Virus record (IMG/VR): IMGVR_UViG_3300025872_000213
Location: 1-30,216 of that record
Strand: one strand, 5' to 3'
Length of the DNA: 30,216 nt
From: a virus
A model generated the notes under the pieces. The model saw nothing but the letters and a program-made list of their open reading frames with translations. It was not told the origin of the DNA and searched no databases. The position numbers and the translations under genes are program-made. Below, piece by piece: positions 16,108-22,300 of this stretch (its first letter is position 1; the number at the start of each line of letters is the position of its first letter).

Positions 16108-16940
16108 GGGCGGCCGCCCGTGACTGTCGGGCGTGCGAACCCTGACGTAATCGCATCCTGAGCGTGCCGCCCCTTTACGCGGAGGCCGACAATTACGCCC
16201 GCAGGATCGGCGGAACGGTCATCGGTCGCGTCTCCGTCAATAACTGGGCGCCCGTGCCAGGTGGCGGGCAAGGGTTCACCCTTTCGGGATGCGAACACGA
16301 CCGCGACGGTACGGCCGTGGTCGACGTGGTCGAGGATGGCGGCCGTGGTAGTGCGTTCCGATGCGGAGCGCGTTAGGCGGTAGTTCGTGGGGAGTTGGGC
16401 GTCGGGCCGCCGTCGGGCGGACCATTTGGTGTAATCGTAGAACGGGATCGTGGGGTAAGTGTCGAAGATGGCGGGCGCGGCCCGTTCCCAGCGGATATCC
16501 GAGAATGCGTTGAGCCTTACGCGGAGTCGAGACCCGTAGCGGGCGTGGTGGCGGCCGATATCGGCGATAATGAGCGCGACCGCGTCGGCAGGGTAAAGGC
16601 TCAGGAATAGGGTTCGGGCGGCCCGTACACGTTGCACGAAGGCCATCCCCCCGCGGCCCGTGGTGCCAACGCACGCTAGCCTGCACGCAGCAGTCGAGTA
16701 GGTGCACGTGTTCGCGACTTCGGATTGGCCAGCGGGCGCTAGGGCGAGTGACGTAACCCATACGTCGGTATCGTGCGCAGTGTGGGCCAGTTTCGCGTTG
16801 TATTCGGGTTCCGAAAGGTAGTGGGCGTGGTCGGCGAGTCCGTAGGCGGCCCGTATTCCGTTCCAGCGGGCGCGGGCCGTGTCGAGCGGTGCGGGCGCGA
16901 TTGGCCCTAGGGCGCATAGGTGGCGGTCGAGGTTTCGCAT
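16104..16940 (-). CDS. GP88-family phage protein
   Basis: This 278-residue protein matches what I know of the phage 'gene product 88' family. It has the central Cys-rich stretch VANTCTYSTAACRLACVGTTG (about residues 79-99). Next is a helix AFVQRVRAARTLFLSLYPADAV. The segment RVRLNAFSDIRWE and the downstream YDYTKWSARRRP also fit that family, which is widespread in actinophages but not functionally settled. The ATG at 16940 has GGAGG upstream and lies behind a hairpin that contains the same GCATCGGGCG box as the promoters. Codon use is extremely G/C-rich compared with the virion genes. Confidence 0.7.
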   Translation of the reverse strand: MRNLDRHLCALGPIAPAPLDTARARWNGIRAAYGLADHAHYLSEPEYNAKLAHTAHDTDVWVTSLALAPAGQSEVANTCTYSTAACRLACVGTTGRGGMAFVQRVRAARTLFLSLYPADAVALIIADIGRHHARYGSRLRVRLNAFSDIRWERAAPAIFDTYPTIPFYDYTKWSARRRPDAQLPTNYRLTRSASERTTTAAILDHVDHGRTVAVVFASRKGEPLPATWHGRPVIDGDATDDRSADPAGVIVGLRVKGRHAQDAITSGFARPTVTGGRP

Positions 16941-16966
16941 GTTTGTAGCCTCCGTTTAGGTGGTGG

Positions 16967-16995
16967 CGGGCGGCCCGCCCGATGCGGGCCGCCCG
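16967..16995. promoter_or_regulatory. Strong leader hairpin with GCATCGGGCG box before the GP88 gene
   Basis: GGGCGGCCCG (16968-16977) pairs with CGGGCCGCCC (16985-16994), and C16967/G16995 extend the stem. On the minus strand the loop and flank spell GCATCGGGCG (16985-16976), the box found downstream of four promoters. There is no promoter here, so the element may act in RNA or DNA to control the second gene of the operon. Confidence 0.5.
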
Positions 16996-17012
16996 TGGGG
17001 ATCAATCGGGCG

Positions 17013-17243
17013 TTACCGAATGGCGGCCCGTAGCTCGGCCTTTACTGCGCGGGCCGTCTCACCGCGCCAGGTGCTCGCGTTCGCGAGGAAGTACGCGACG
17101 ATTGAGCGGGCGGAGTCGGCGCCGAGTGAATCGTCGGGCGTGTCGAGGAACGCGAGCGCCGCAAGATATGGGCGGGCCGCATAGTTGACGGGCCGCCAGT
17201 CGCGGCGGATATCCGCGGCTATTTCGTGCAGTGGGCGTGCCAT
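17013..17243 (-). CDS. Small phage protein of unknown function (76 aa)
   Basis: The protein begins MARPLHEIAADIRRDWRPVN and contains YAARPYLAALAFLDTPDDSLGADSARSIVAYFLANASTWRG. This I-x-x-D-I-R-x-D-W start plus S-A-R-S-I-V-x-Y-F-L-A-N pattern is one I have seen in short actinophage proteins of unknown role. GGGAGG precedes the ATG at 17243. It is the first gene of a leftward operon of three and has its own promoter just upstream (17296-17324). Confidence 0.65.
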   Translation of the reverse strand: MARPLHEIAADIRRDWRPVNYAARPYLAALAFLDTPDDSLGADSARSIVAYFLANASTWRGETARAVKAELRAAIR

Positions 17244-17262
17244 TTAGCCTCCCTAGGTAGTG

Positions 17263-17324
17263 GCGGGCGCCCGATGCGCGCGCCGACTGCGGGCGATTAT
17301 GCGCCCGTCGGCGCAGTCTGTCAA
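17263..17324 (-). promoter_or_regulatory. Leftward promoter with leader box
   Basis: On the minus strand, TTGACA (17324-17319) and CATAAT (17301-17296) are separated by exactly 17 bases. The leader box GCATCGGGCGCCCGC is at 17277-17263, followed by CTACC, GGGAGG and the ATG at 17243. The -35 element abuts the right-hand 97-bp repeat array, so a protein binding the array could control this promoter. Confidence 0.7.
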
Positions 17325-17336
17325 CTAATCCCTATA

Positions 17337-17588
17337 CGGGCGCCGACCGTGGCGCCCGTTGCGGTCGAGTACGGGCGCCGAGCGTGGCGCCCGTGGCAGT
17401 GACGGGCGTGACGTACGCCCGTCGGCAGTCTGGCGGGCGCCGACCGTGGCGCCCGTTGCGGTCGAGTACGGGCGCCGGCCGTGGCGCCCGTGGCAGTGAC
17501 GGGCGTGACGTACGCCCGTCGGCAGTCTGGCGGGCGCCGACCGTGGCGCCCGTTGCGGTCGAGTACGGGCGCCGACCGTGGCGCCCGG
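17337..17588. repeat. 97-bp tandem repeat (about 2.6 copies) built from inverted repeats
   Basis: Units start at 17337, 17434 and 17531, an exact 97-base period. Each full unit has three dyads. The first is CGGGCGCC-N6-GGCGCCCG. The second is ACGGGCGCC-N6-GGCGCCCGT. The third is ACGGGCG-TGACGTA-CGCCCGT. The third unit stops after the second dyad, giving eight dyads in all. The array lies between a leftward operon end (17709) and the leftward promoter at 17324. Iterons, a partition site, serial terminators or a binding array are all possible. No coding is credible here. Confidence 0.85.
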
Positions 17589-17708
17589 CGCCGAGCGGGC
17601 GGGCCGCCCGATCCCCGCCCCCCTGCCGTGCCCGCTTGTGGCTCGGCACGCGACACGGCCGCCCGCTTGTGACTCGGGCGGCCGTGCTTGTGATCCGCTT
17701 GTGGGTCG

Positions 17709-18356
17709 CTATGCGGCAGCGTGTTCCCATTCGTCAAATGGGATGTCGCGGGTCGGCATGATGACGCCTGTGATGGTGCCGTCCGCACCGATGCATTGGG
17801 CGGGGCGCCGACCGCCGAGCATGAGCCGCTCGGCGTCTTGCATTGCCCACGCGAGGATTGCGGGGGTGAAACTGTTGCGGCGACCGTCGGCGGTTGTTGC
17901 GACGATGCGTTGGATTAAAACCTCGTTCCCGAATCGAAGCACTGATACGTCCGCTGCTTCGACTCGCGGGGCGTCGTCGGTCATGATTCGATTGAGCGAC
18001 TGGTAGGACGGTGCCGCGTTCGGGGTTGCGTCGAGTTCGTAGGTGCCGTTGCGGGCGGGGATGATTCGGCACGGCGCTTTAGGGTCGGCTCCGATCCGAT
18101 TGAGGAGGGCGGCTAGCACGTGCCCTTCGGCAGACCATGAGTCGACCCGTCGGATCGTGTAACGGTTTCCGATGATGAACCATCCGCAGTCGTCGGTCGT
18201 GTAGGCGGAGAACCATCCTTCGGGGCAGGTGCGGGCAAGCCGCTTGCAGTATTGGGCGACCGCTCGGGAGCGATCTTCGTCCCGTTCCGATACGGAAAGC
18301 TTCTGGTGGTTCTTTGCGATGGTGGGCAGGTGTTGGGCGATGAGTGAGAGGTCCAT
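17709..18356 (-). CDS. Unknown early protein (215 aa)
   Basis: The ATG at 18356 is preceded by GAGGAG and lies just after the stop of the upstream gene; a longer frame runs further up but starts inside that gene. The protein opens MDLSLIAQHLPTIAKNHQKL. It has several Trp/Tyr-rich strands (PEGWFSAYTTDDCGWFIIGNRYTIRRVDSWSAEGHVLAALLNRIG). It ends TRDIPFDEWEHAAA. No family recognised. It is the second gene of the leftward operon starting at 18658 and its transcript runs into the 97-bp repeat array. Confidence 0.65.
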   Translation of the reverse strand: MDLSLIAQHLPTIAKNHQKLSVSERDEDRSRAVAQYCKRLARTCPEGWFSAYTTDDCGWFIIGNRYTIRRVDSWSAEGHVLAALLNRIGADPKAPCRIIPARNGTYELDATPNAAPSYQSLNRIMTDDAPRVEAADVSVLRFGNEVLIQRIVATTADGRRNSFTPAILAWAMQDAERLMLGGRRPAQCIGADGTITGVIMPTRDIPFDEWEHAAA

Positions 18357-18358
18357 GG

Positions 18359-18658
18359 TTACTGCTCCTCGGTTCCGATGGTGCGACCACACCGGCCGCA
18401 CGCCGTGTCGTCATCCGCCTGGTCGCGGAAGATCACTTTCGGGAAGTCGTCCGAGTCGTACGACCACTCGTCGTTGCGGTCGATGCCGGCACGCTCAGCG
18501 AGGGCGTCAAGCGCCGATTCGGCGTCGGGCAGGACGGCGAAGCGGATGCCCTGCTCGACCAAGTCCATGGTGACGAGGTCAAGTTGGCAGGCGGGGCAGA
18601 AAAAATCCGCCTGGTACTGGTAGCCGACCACGTCGAACGGGGTGCGGGTGTAGCGCAT
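18359..18658 (-). CDS. Zinc-binding-like small protein (99 aa)
   Basis: Two cysteine pairs are present: CPAC at residues 21-24 and CGRC at about 88-91. They are separated by a helical middle (LDALAERAGIDRNDEW) and an acidic segment (SYDSDDFPKVIFRDQADDD). This could fold as a split zinc ribbon. GGAGG precedes the ATG. It is the first gene after the leftward promoter (18741-18713), so it is probably expressed early with 17709. Function unknown. Confidence 0.65.
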   Translation of the reverse strand: MRYTRTPFDVVGYQYQADFFCPACQLDLVTMDLVEQGIRFAVLPDAESALDALAERAGIDRNDEWSYDSDDFPKVIFRDQADDDTACGRCGRTIGTEEQ

Positions 18659-18682
18659 GGGAAGCCTCCTCGGTGTGGGCGT

Positions 18683-18741
18683 GGCCGCCCGATGCGGTCA
18701 CGTCACAGGGCGAGTATCTATTGTTCGTTGCGGGCTGTCAA
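18683..18741 (-). promoter_or_regulatory. Leftward early promoter with leader box
   Basis: On the minus strand, TTGACA (18741-18736) is followed after 17 bases by GATACT (18718-18713). The leader box GCATCGGGCGGCC lies at 18695-18683, then CCGAGGAGG and the ATG at 18658. The -35 elements of this and the rightward promoter lie back to back, 31 bases apart. Confidence 0.7.
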
Positions 18742-18772
18742 TACCCCGATTGAAAGATTGTCGCGTTGGGGG

Positions 18773-18829
18773 TTGACAACGATTGGGCAACCGTTCATAG
18801 TGCGGGGGTCGGCCGCATCGGGCGCCCGC
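18773..18829 (+). promoter_or_regulatory. Rightward early promoter with leader box
   Basis: TTGACA (18773-18778) and CATAGT (18796-18801) are separated by 17 bases. GCATCGGGCGCCCGC follows at 18815-18829, then CCGAGGAGGGG and the ATG at 18851. It drives the small-gene operon that runs to 20756. A near-perfect dyad of TGTCAA-CCCC and GGGG-TTGACA joins this promoter with its divergent partner. Confidence 0.75.
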
Positions 18830-18850
18830 ACCGACTCCGAGGAGGGGACC

Positions 18851-19309
18851 ATGAAGGACGGGGCATTGAAGGAAGCGGTCGAGGGCCGCATGGGCGAACT
18901 GGGCTATCCGCCTTTGGAGCCGTGGGCGTGGTTGGCCATGGTGGGGGTGGAGCGGCCGAACAGTCGGGCGGCGACCGAATGGCTGGTTTCGGTCATCGAG
19001 ACGGTCCTTGACTGCTTCGCGGACGAGTCTCCCGACACGATCGTGGACTTGTACTCCGACTGGGGTGGCAACGACCTCGCCCATGAGGTTGCCGACGGTG
19101 CGGTGCCTGTCTACAACGGCGAGCGAGTGGACTTGTGCGCGTGGGCAGGCTGGTATCGGCTGGAAGACGAGGACGGTTGGGTGGACTGGTCGCACGTTCG
19201 TAGCTTGCCCGACTTGGCGGGCGTGATCTTGTACGAGAAGGCAAGGTTGGCGGCGGAGGCAACGGTGCGGTTCGTGAAGGATCTTTCGGTTGAGGAGGTG
19301 GCACGGTGA
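18851..19309 (+). CDS. Unknown early protein (152 aa)
   Basis: The ATG at 18851 has GGAGGGG upstream. The protein opens MKDGALKEAVEGRMGELGYP and has several Trp residues (WAWLAMVGVERPNSRAATEWL; CAWAGWYRLEDEDGWVDWS). It ends in an acidic/helical tail, YEKARLAAEATVRFVKDLSVEEVAR. No known domain. It is the first gene of the rightward early operon and couples to the next gene by a GTGA overlap. Confidence 0.7.
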   Translation: MKDGALKEAVEGRMGELGYPPLEPWAWLAMVGVERPNSRAATEWLVSVIETVLDCFADESPDTIVDLYSDWGGNDLAHEVADGAVPVYNGERVDLCAWAGWYRLEDEDGWVDWSHVRSLPDLAGVILYEKARLAAEATVRFVKDLSVEEVAR

Positions 19310-20010
19310 GAGCAATCGAGACGGTACGGGCCGAACTGGTCGCGCAAGTTGCGGCGGCCAGTCTCGGCGGACAGGCCGAACGGGCGGCCGAGGCAGCCCG
19401 ACTGCTCGCCCTGCTTGACCAGGCTTGTGGCTCGGCCTCGGACAGTCCGGCTTGTGAGTCGGACGCGGGGCTTGTGGATCGGCCGTCGGAACGGGAGCGG
19501 CGGCTGGCGGCCGACTGGCACAGCGGCCAGAACTCGATGTTGTACGCGATCGCATCGACAGGTTCGCTCTCGTTGGGGACGCGGCGGCCGCCGAACACTG
19601 CCGACGACGTGTGGGCCGAATCGCTTCTCTCGTCGTTGGTGGGCGAGCTGGCGAACGTGGCCGACGCAGCATGGAACGAAGGTCAGGATGGCGATGCGAC
19701 CGTAGCGAGCCAGTGGCTGCGCCGCCTCGGCGTCGAGTATCCGCCGGCCAACAGCGACCAGGCTTGTGGCTCGGCGTCTGTCAAGGAATCCGCTGACGGT
19801 ACCGAACGGTTCGTTGCGATGTGCCGCAAGTGTCACGAACCGCACAGTTTGTGGCTCGACCCGACGCTCGTTCAACGGTGGGAGTCCGGCGAACTGATTC
19901 AGGACGTGTTTCCGCATCTCACCCCCGATCAGCGCGAATTGATGATCAGCGGGATTTGTGGGGCTTGTTGGGACCGCATGTGGCCCGACGACGATGAGGA
20001 GGATGCGTGA
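19306..20010 (+). CDS. Unknown early protein (234 aa) carrying several copies of the 13-bp motif
   Basis: A GTG start overlaps the previous stop. The protein opens with an Ala-rich helix (VRAELVAQVAAASLGGQAER). The phrase DQACGSAS occurs twice, at about residues 38-45 and 151-158, because the DNA motif GCTTGTGGCTCGG falls there in frame. A possible zinc ribbon lies near the C-terminus: CRKCHEPHSLWL ... ISGICGACWDRM. Several motif copies lie in this gene, so part of the codon choice may be set by DNA-level constraint. Function unknown. Confidence 0.65.
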   Translation: MRAIETVRAELVAQVAAASLGGQAERAAEAARLLALLDQACGSASDSPACESDAGLVDRPSERERRLAADWHSGQNSMLYAIASTGSLSLGTRRPPNTADDVWAESLLSSLVGELANVADAAWNEGQDGDATVASQWLRRLGVEYPPANSDQACGSASVKESADGTERFVAMCRKCHEPHSLWLDPTLVQRWESGELIQDVFPHLTPDQRELMISGICGACWDRMWPDDDEEDA

Positions 20011-20183
20011 TGCATCACGACCGATGGTGTGAGTGCTGCCAACGGCAGGTCGGCACGATCCGCATCACGTTTTTGAAGCAGGGCGGGGTTCGTGACCCGT
20101 TTGTGATTTGCGAGTCATGTTGGGACAACGGGGAGGGGGTCAGGTTGTGGGACGCAGACGGCATTGCGATCGGTGCCGCATGA
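20010..20183 (+). CDS. Small zinc-ribbon protein (57 aa)
   Basis: The ATG overlaps the previous stop by one base (TGATG). The product is MHHDRWCECCQRQVGTIRIT ... VICESCWDNGEGVRLW, with two Cys pairs about 25 residues apart, a credible zinc ribbon. It is too short for most gene callers but is flanked on both sides by start-stop overlaps, and the operon spacing supports it. Function unknown. Confidence 0.7.
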   Translation: MHHDRWCECCQRQVGTIRITFLKQGGVRDPFVICESCWDNGEGVRLWDADGIAIGAA

Positions 20184-20359
20184 ACGGGACGGAAGTGTTG
20201 GTCGCGACGATCGTGTGGGCGGCGGTTGCGTTGGGCGCGTTCGGCGCGTTGCTCATGCAACCGTTACCTCGCTTGTGGCTCGGCCTGCACGTGCTGTTCG
20301 TTGCTGTGTGTGCGGCGTCGATCGCGACGGTGATCACCCATTGGAGGTCTGCTCGATGA
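20180..20359 (+). CDS. Small membrane protein, two transmembrane segments (59 aa)
   Basis: The ATG overlaps the previous stop (ATGA). The segments VLVATIVWAAVALGAFGALL and LWLGLHVLFVAVCAASIATVI are two strong membrane helices, with the turn QPLPR between them and the tail THWRSAR. A holin-like role is possible but cannot be shown, since no endolysin lies nearby. It contains one exact copy of the 13-bp motif (20271-20283). Confidence 0.65.
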   Translation: MNGTEVLVATIVWAAVALGAFGALLMQPLPRLWLGLHVLFVAVCAASIATVITHWRSAR

Positions 20360-20523
20360 TGTGGTCACGTGACGAGATGTTGTTGGCCGTGTGTGCGTTG
20401 GGTTTGGGTTTGTTGGTGTTGGTTGCGCCGAACGATTGGGGGCAGCCGGGCCGCTACCTTGCGTTGTTGTCGATCGTGGCGTTTGTGCGTCTGTCTTTCA
20501 TGTGGATGCGAGGTGAGTTGTGA
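20356..20523 (+). CDS. Small membrane protein, two transmembrane segments (55 aa)
   Basis: The ATG overlaps the end of the previous gene (ATGA). Two hydrophobic segments (MLLAVCALGLGLLVLVA; YLALLSIVAFVRLSFMWM) are separated by PNDWGQPGR. Like its neighbour it looks like a short helical-hairpin membrane protein, and the two could act as a pair. It couples to the next gene by a GTGA overlap. No family recognised. Confidence 0.65.
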   Translation: MMWSRDEMLLAVCALGLGLLVLVAPNDWGQPGRYLALLSIVAFVRLSFMWMRGEL

Positions 20524-20756
20524 GCGACGAGATCGCACAGTTGTTGGCCGACATGGACGAGTTGTTGCGGCAGCAGCGAAAGTTGGCTGATGCACAGTTC
20601 TGGTTGGCGCAGAAGGTTGTGCCGGCGTTGGAAGGCACGTTGGTTGATGTGCCCGCGGTGCAGGTGTTGGGCCTGGTGGAACGGTTGCAGAAAGTGACCG
20701 ACGAACAGTTGCGGTTGATTCGCGACGAACTGGTGGTGCAGTCAAACTTGAACTAG
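20520..20756 (+). CDS. Small coiled-coil protein (78 aa)
   Basis: The GTG start overlaps the previous stop. The protein is almost wholly helical with heptad-like Leu spacing (EIAQLLADMDELLRQQRKLADAQFWLAQK; VERLQKVTDEQLRLIRDELVVQ). Behind two small membrane proteins it could be a soluble partner or an antiholin-like factor, but this is only positional. It is the last gene of the operon that starts at 18851. Confidence 0.65.
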   Translation: MSDEIAQLLADMDELLRQQRKLADAQFWLAQKVVPALEGTLVDVPAVQVLGLVERLQKVTDEQLRLIRDELVVQSNLN

Positions 20757-20862
20757 GTCGGGTAGCACACTCTGGCCCTGTCATGTTTCCCCTTGATAGA
20801 AGCGGGTACGACTTGACAGGTTGGTTCTGCGGTGGGCAGGATCGAGGGCTGGAGGTAACTAC
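20757..20862. promoter_or_regulatory. Intergenic control region with CCTGTCA/TGACAGG inverted repeat
   Basis: CCTGTCA (20777-20783) and TGACAGG (20814-20820) form a spaced inverted repeat. A TTGACA (20813-20818) overlaps the right arm and could be a -35 element, with CAGGAT 18 bases downstream as a weak -10. A GGAGG lies eight bases before the ATG of the HTH gene at 20863. The layout fits an autoregulated promoter for that gene; the -10 is poor, so the start is unsure. Confidence 0.4.
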
Positions 20863-21183
20863 ATGACCAAGGAAGGTTCGGGGCGGGCGGCCTCACGAAC
20901 CGTCGGCACGTTCGCTGCGGCGATCGAACGGGCGGTTGTCCAGTTGGAGCGAGGGAAAGATCCTGTGGGGCGGGCGAAGGCAGCGCAGGAGTTGGCGTTG
21001 CTGTGTCGAGATGCGGCAGGCACGTTCGGAAACGTGCGTACCGAGGCGCTGGCCGAGCTGCGCGAGGCAGGCTGGTCGTTGGCTGACATGGCGAACGAGT
21101 TCGGGATTGCCCGTGCCCGCTTGTCGCAGATCATCAACCGTGAGGATTACAAGCAGTATCGGAAGTCTTCGGGGTACAGGTAG
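20863..21183 (+). CDS. Small helix-turn-helix DNA-binding protein (106 aa)
   Basis: The protein has a basic start (MTKEGSGRAASR), then a helical body. A helix-turn-helix lies near residues 71-92: GWSLADMANEFGIARARLSQII. The first helix and recognition helix are clear. It sits next to the putative attachment site and the integrase, where immunity repressors or excision factors are often found. A candidate regulator for the 13-bp motifs or the inverted repeat upstream, but that link is inferred. Confidence 0.65.
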   Translation: MTKEGSGRAASRTVGTFAAAIERAVVQLERGKDPVGRAKAAQELALLCRDAAGTFGNVRTEALAELREAGWSLADMANEFGIARARLSQIINREDYKQYRKSSGYR

Positions 21184-21343
21184 AGATGGCTGGCGCACAC
21201 GGTGAAGGTGTCGTTTCCTCCTCGGGGAGGGAACGGTAGGACGGCAGCGAACATCGGGATGTGAGTGTCGTGGTCAAACCGATGCTCTATCCCCTGAGCT
21301 ACGAGGGCCTGGCTGGGCCAGGACTGTAGGGGAGGCAGGAAAC
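21184..21343. other. Gene-free interval carrying a tRNA 5'-half, possible attP (core about 21276-21308, minus strand)
   Basis: On the minus strand, 21308-21276 reads as the first 33 bases of a tRNA. The acceptor half is GCCCTCG, then TA, the D-arm GCTC-AGGGGATA-GAGC, A, and the anticodon 5' strand TCGGT with TT of the loop. After that the match breaks: no 3' anticodon strand, T-arm or acceptor end follows. It lies 35 bases before the integrase start. This fits the shared core of a tRNA attachment site ending in the anticodon loop. The tRNA identity is not certain; an Arg (CCT)-type 5' half is my best guess from its shape. Confidence 0.6.
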
Positions 21344-22300
21344 GTGAGCGGAATAACTTCTGTTACATCCAGCGAACTGGTCCGCGACTGGTTGGGTTGG
21401 CTGGAACGGTCAAAGGGCCGCGGGCAGGGCACGTTGCGCGTGTATCGCAGGGTGTGCGAGGAGTTCTTGCGGTTCGCTGATGGTCGTCCGTTGGACGGCC
21501 TGTCGGCGGGTGAGATCGAGCGGTGGGTGCAGCGGCCCAGGTGGGGGCAGCGGGCGCAGGGTCAGGTGGCGTCGCCGGCGACACAGAACCGTGATGTGAC
21601 GGTGGTGCGCGGCCTGTACGGCTATGGGGTTGCTCGCGGCTGGTTGCAGCATGATCCGTCGCTGCTCGTCTCGACTCCGAGGATCAAGAACTTGCAGCCT
21701 CGTCCGATTCCCGACGAGATGTGGGCACGTTTGTGGCAGGCAGTGGACGATGCGGACGCGATCCTGCTCGGGTTGGGGTTCTTCGGCGGGTTGCGTCGGG
21801 CCGAACTGACGAACCTGCGAGTGTCAAATGTGAGTTTGGGTGAACGGAAGATCGTGAACTTCGTCCGCAAGGGCGGCGGTGAGGACAGCCTGAACCTCGG
21901 AACGATGTTGGACGTGTTTGAGAGGCGGCTGCCACATTTGGGGGCCGGACGGTTGTGGCCGCTGATCGAACGGCAAGTGCGGGAGCGGGACGGGAACGGC
22001 TGGCTGGTCGGCTGGTCTGATGTGGGCCGTCCCGACATGTCGAACAGGTCGCCGCAGAACCGCGGCCAGCTTGACCCGTCGCACGTGAACAAATGGTTGG
22101 ATCGGGTGGCGGCCCGTGCCGAGGTCGAGCATGTGAACCCGCATCGTTTGCGCCATTCGTGCGCGACGAACCTGCTGCGCGCTGGTGTCCCTCTGCCGTA
22201 CGTGTCAGCTGCACTAAACCATTCGAGTTACACGACGACGCAACGCTATTTGAAAGCTGGCGGTGACGCGTTGAGCGAATGGTTGGGCGGCCAGCGGTGA
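21344..22300 (+). CDS. int: Tyrosine-family site-specific integrase
   Basis: This 318-residue recombinase is GTG-started behind GGGGAGG. The N-terminal core-binding domain (about 8-105) includes TLRVYRRVCEEFLRFADG. The catalytic domain holds Arg151 (FFGGLRRAEL), Lys176 (FVRKGGG), His267-x-x-Arg270 (PHRLRH), His293 (LNHSSYTTT) and the nucleophile Tyr302 (TQRYLKAG). No part is missing. It carries no recognisable arm-binding N-terminal domain, so it is the short XerC/D-like type. Its place beside the tRNA half makes it the likely enzyme for integration. Confidence 0.92.
   Translation: MSGITSVTSSELVRDWLGWLERSKGRGQGTLRVYRRVCEEFLRFADGRPLDGLSAGEIERWVQRPRWGQRAQGQVASPATQNRDVTVVRGLYGYGVARGWLQHDPSLLVSTPRIKNLQPRPIPDEMWARLWQAVDDADAILLGLGFFGGLRRAELTNLRVSNVSLGERKIVNFVRKGGGEDSLNLGTMLDVFERRLPHLGAGRLWPLIERQVRERDGNGWLVGWSDVGRPDMSNRSPQNRGQLDPSHVNKWLDRVAARAEVEHVNPHRLRHSCATNLLRAGVPLPYVSAALNHSSYTTTQRYLKAGGDALSEWLGGQR

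Larger units (their letters stand above)
17634..20283 (+). repeat. Dispersed 13-bp directional motif GCTTGTGGCTCGG
   Basis: Exact copies: 17634-17646, 19423-19435, 19762-19774 and 20271-20283. Near copies: 17665-17677, 17697-17709, 19450-19462, 19470-19482, 19847-19859 and a weaker one at 17686-17697. All are on the + strand. Inside genes they fall in all three reading frames (for example Ala-Cys-Gly-Ser, Gly-Leu-Val-Asp-Arg, Arg-Leu-Trp-Leu-Gly), so the DNA, not the protein, seems conserved. The asymmetric 13-bp length and scattered placement recall the stoperators of L5-type mycobacteriophages. Confidence 0.7.

Noticed and set aside
17321-17788. Leftward frames of 155 and 132 codons over the 97-bp array
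   Set aside because: They translate the palindromic repeat itself and cross the end of the 17709 gene without a start or ribosome site.
18698-19917. Large leftward frames (324 and 268 codons) opposite the early operon
   Set aside because: They are Arg/Pro-rich mirror frames and would run through the divergent promoters.
20777-20820. A second integrase-arm or operator array
   Set aside because: Only one inverted repeat is seen. It was kept as a possible single operator rather than an array.
21276-21308. A complete tRNA gene
   Set aside because: Only the acceptor 5' strand, D-arm and anticodon 5' strand are present. The 3' anticodon strand, T-arm and acceptor 3' end are absent, so it is listed as a possible att core.
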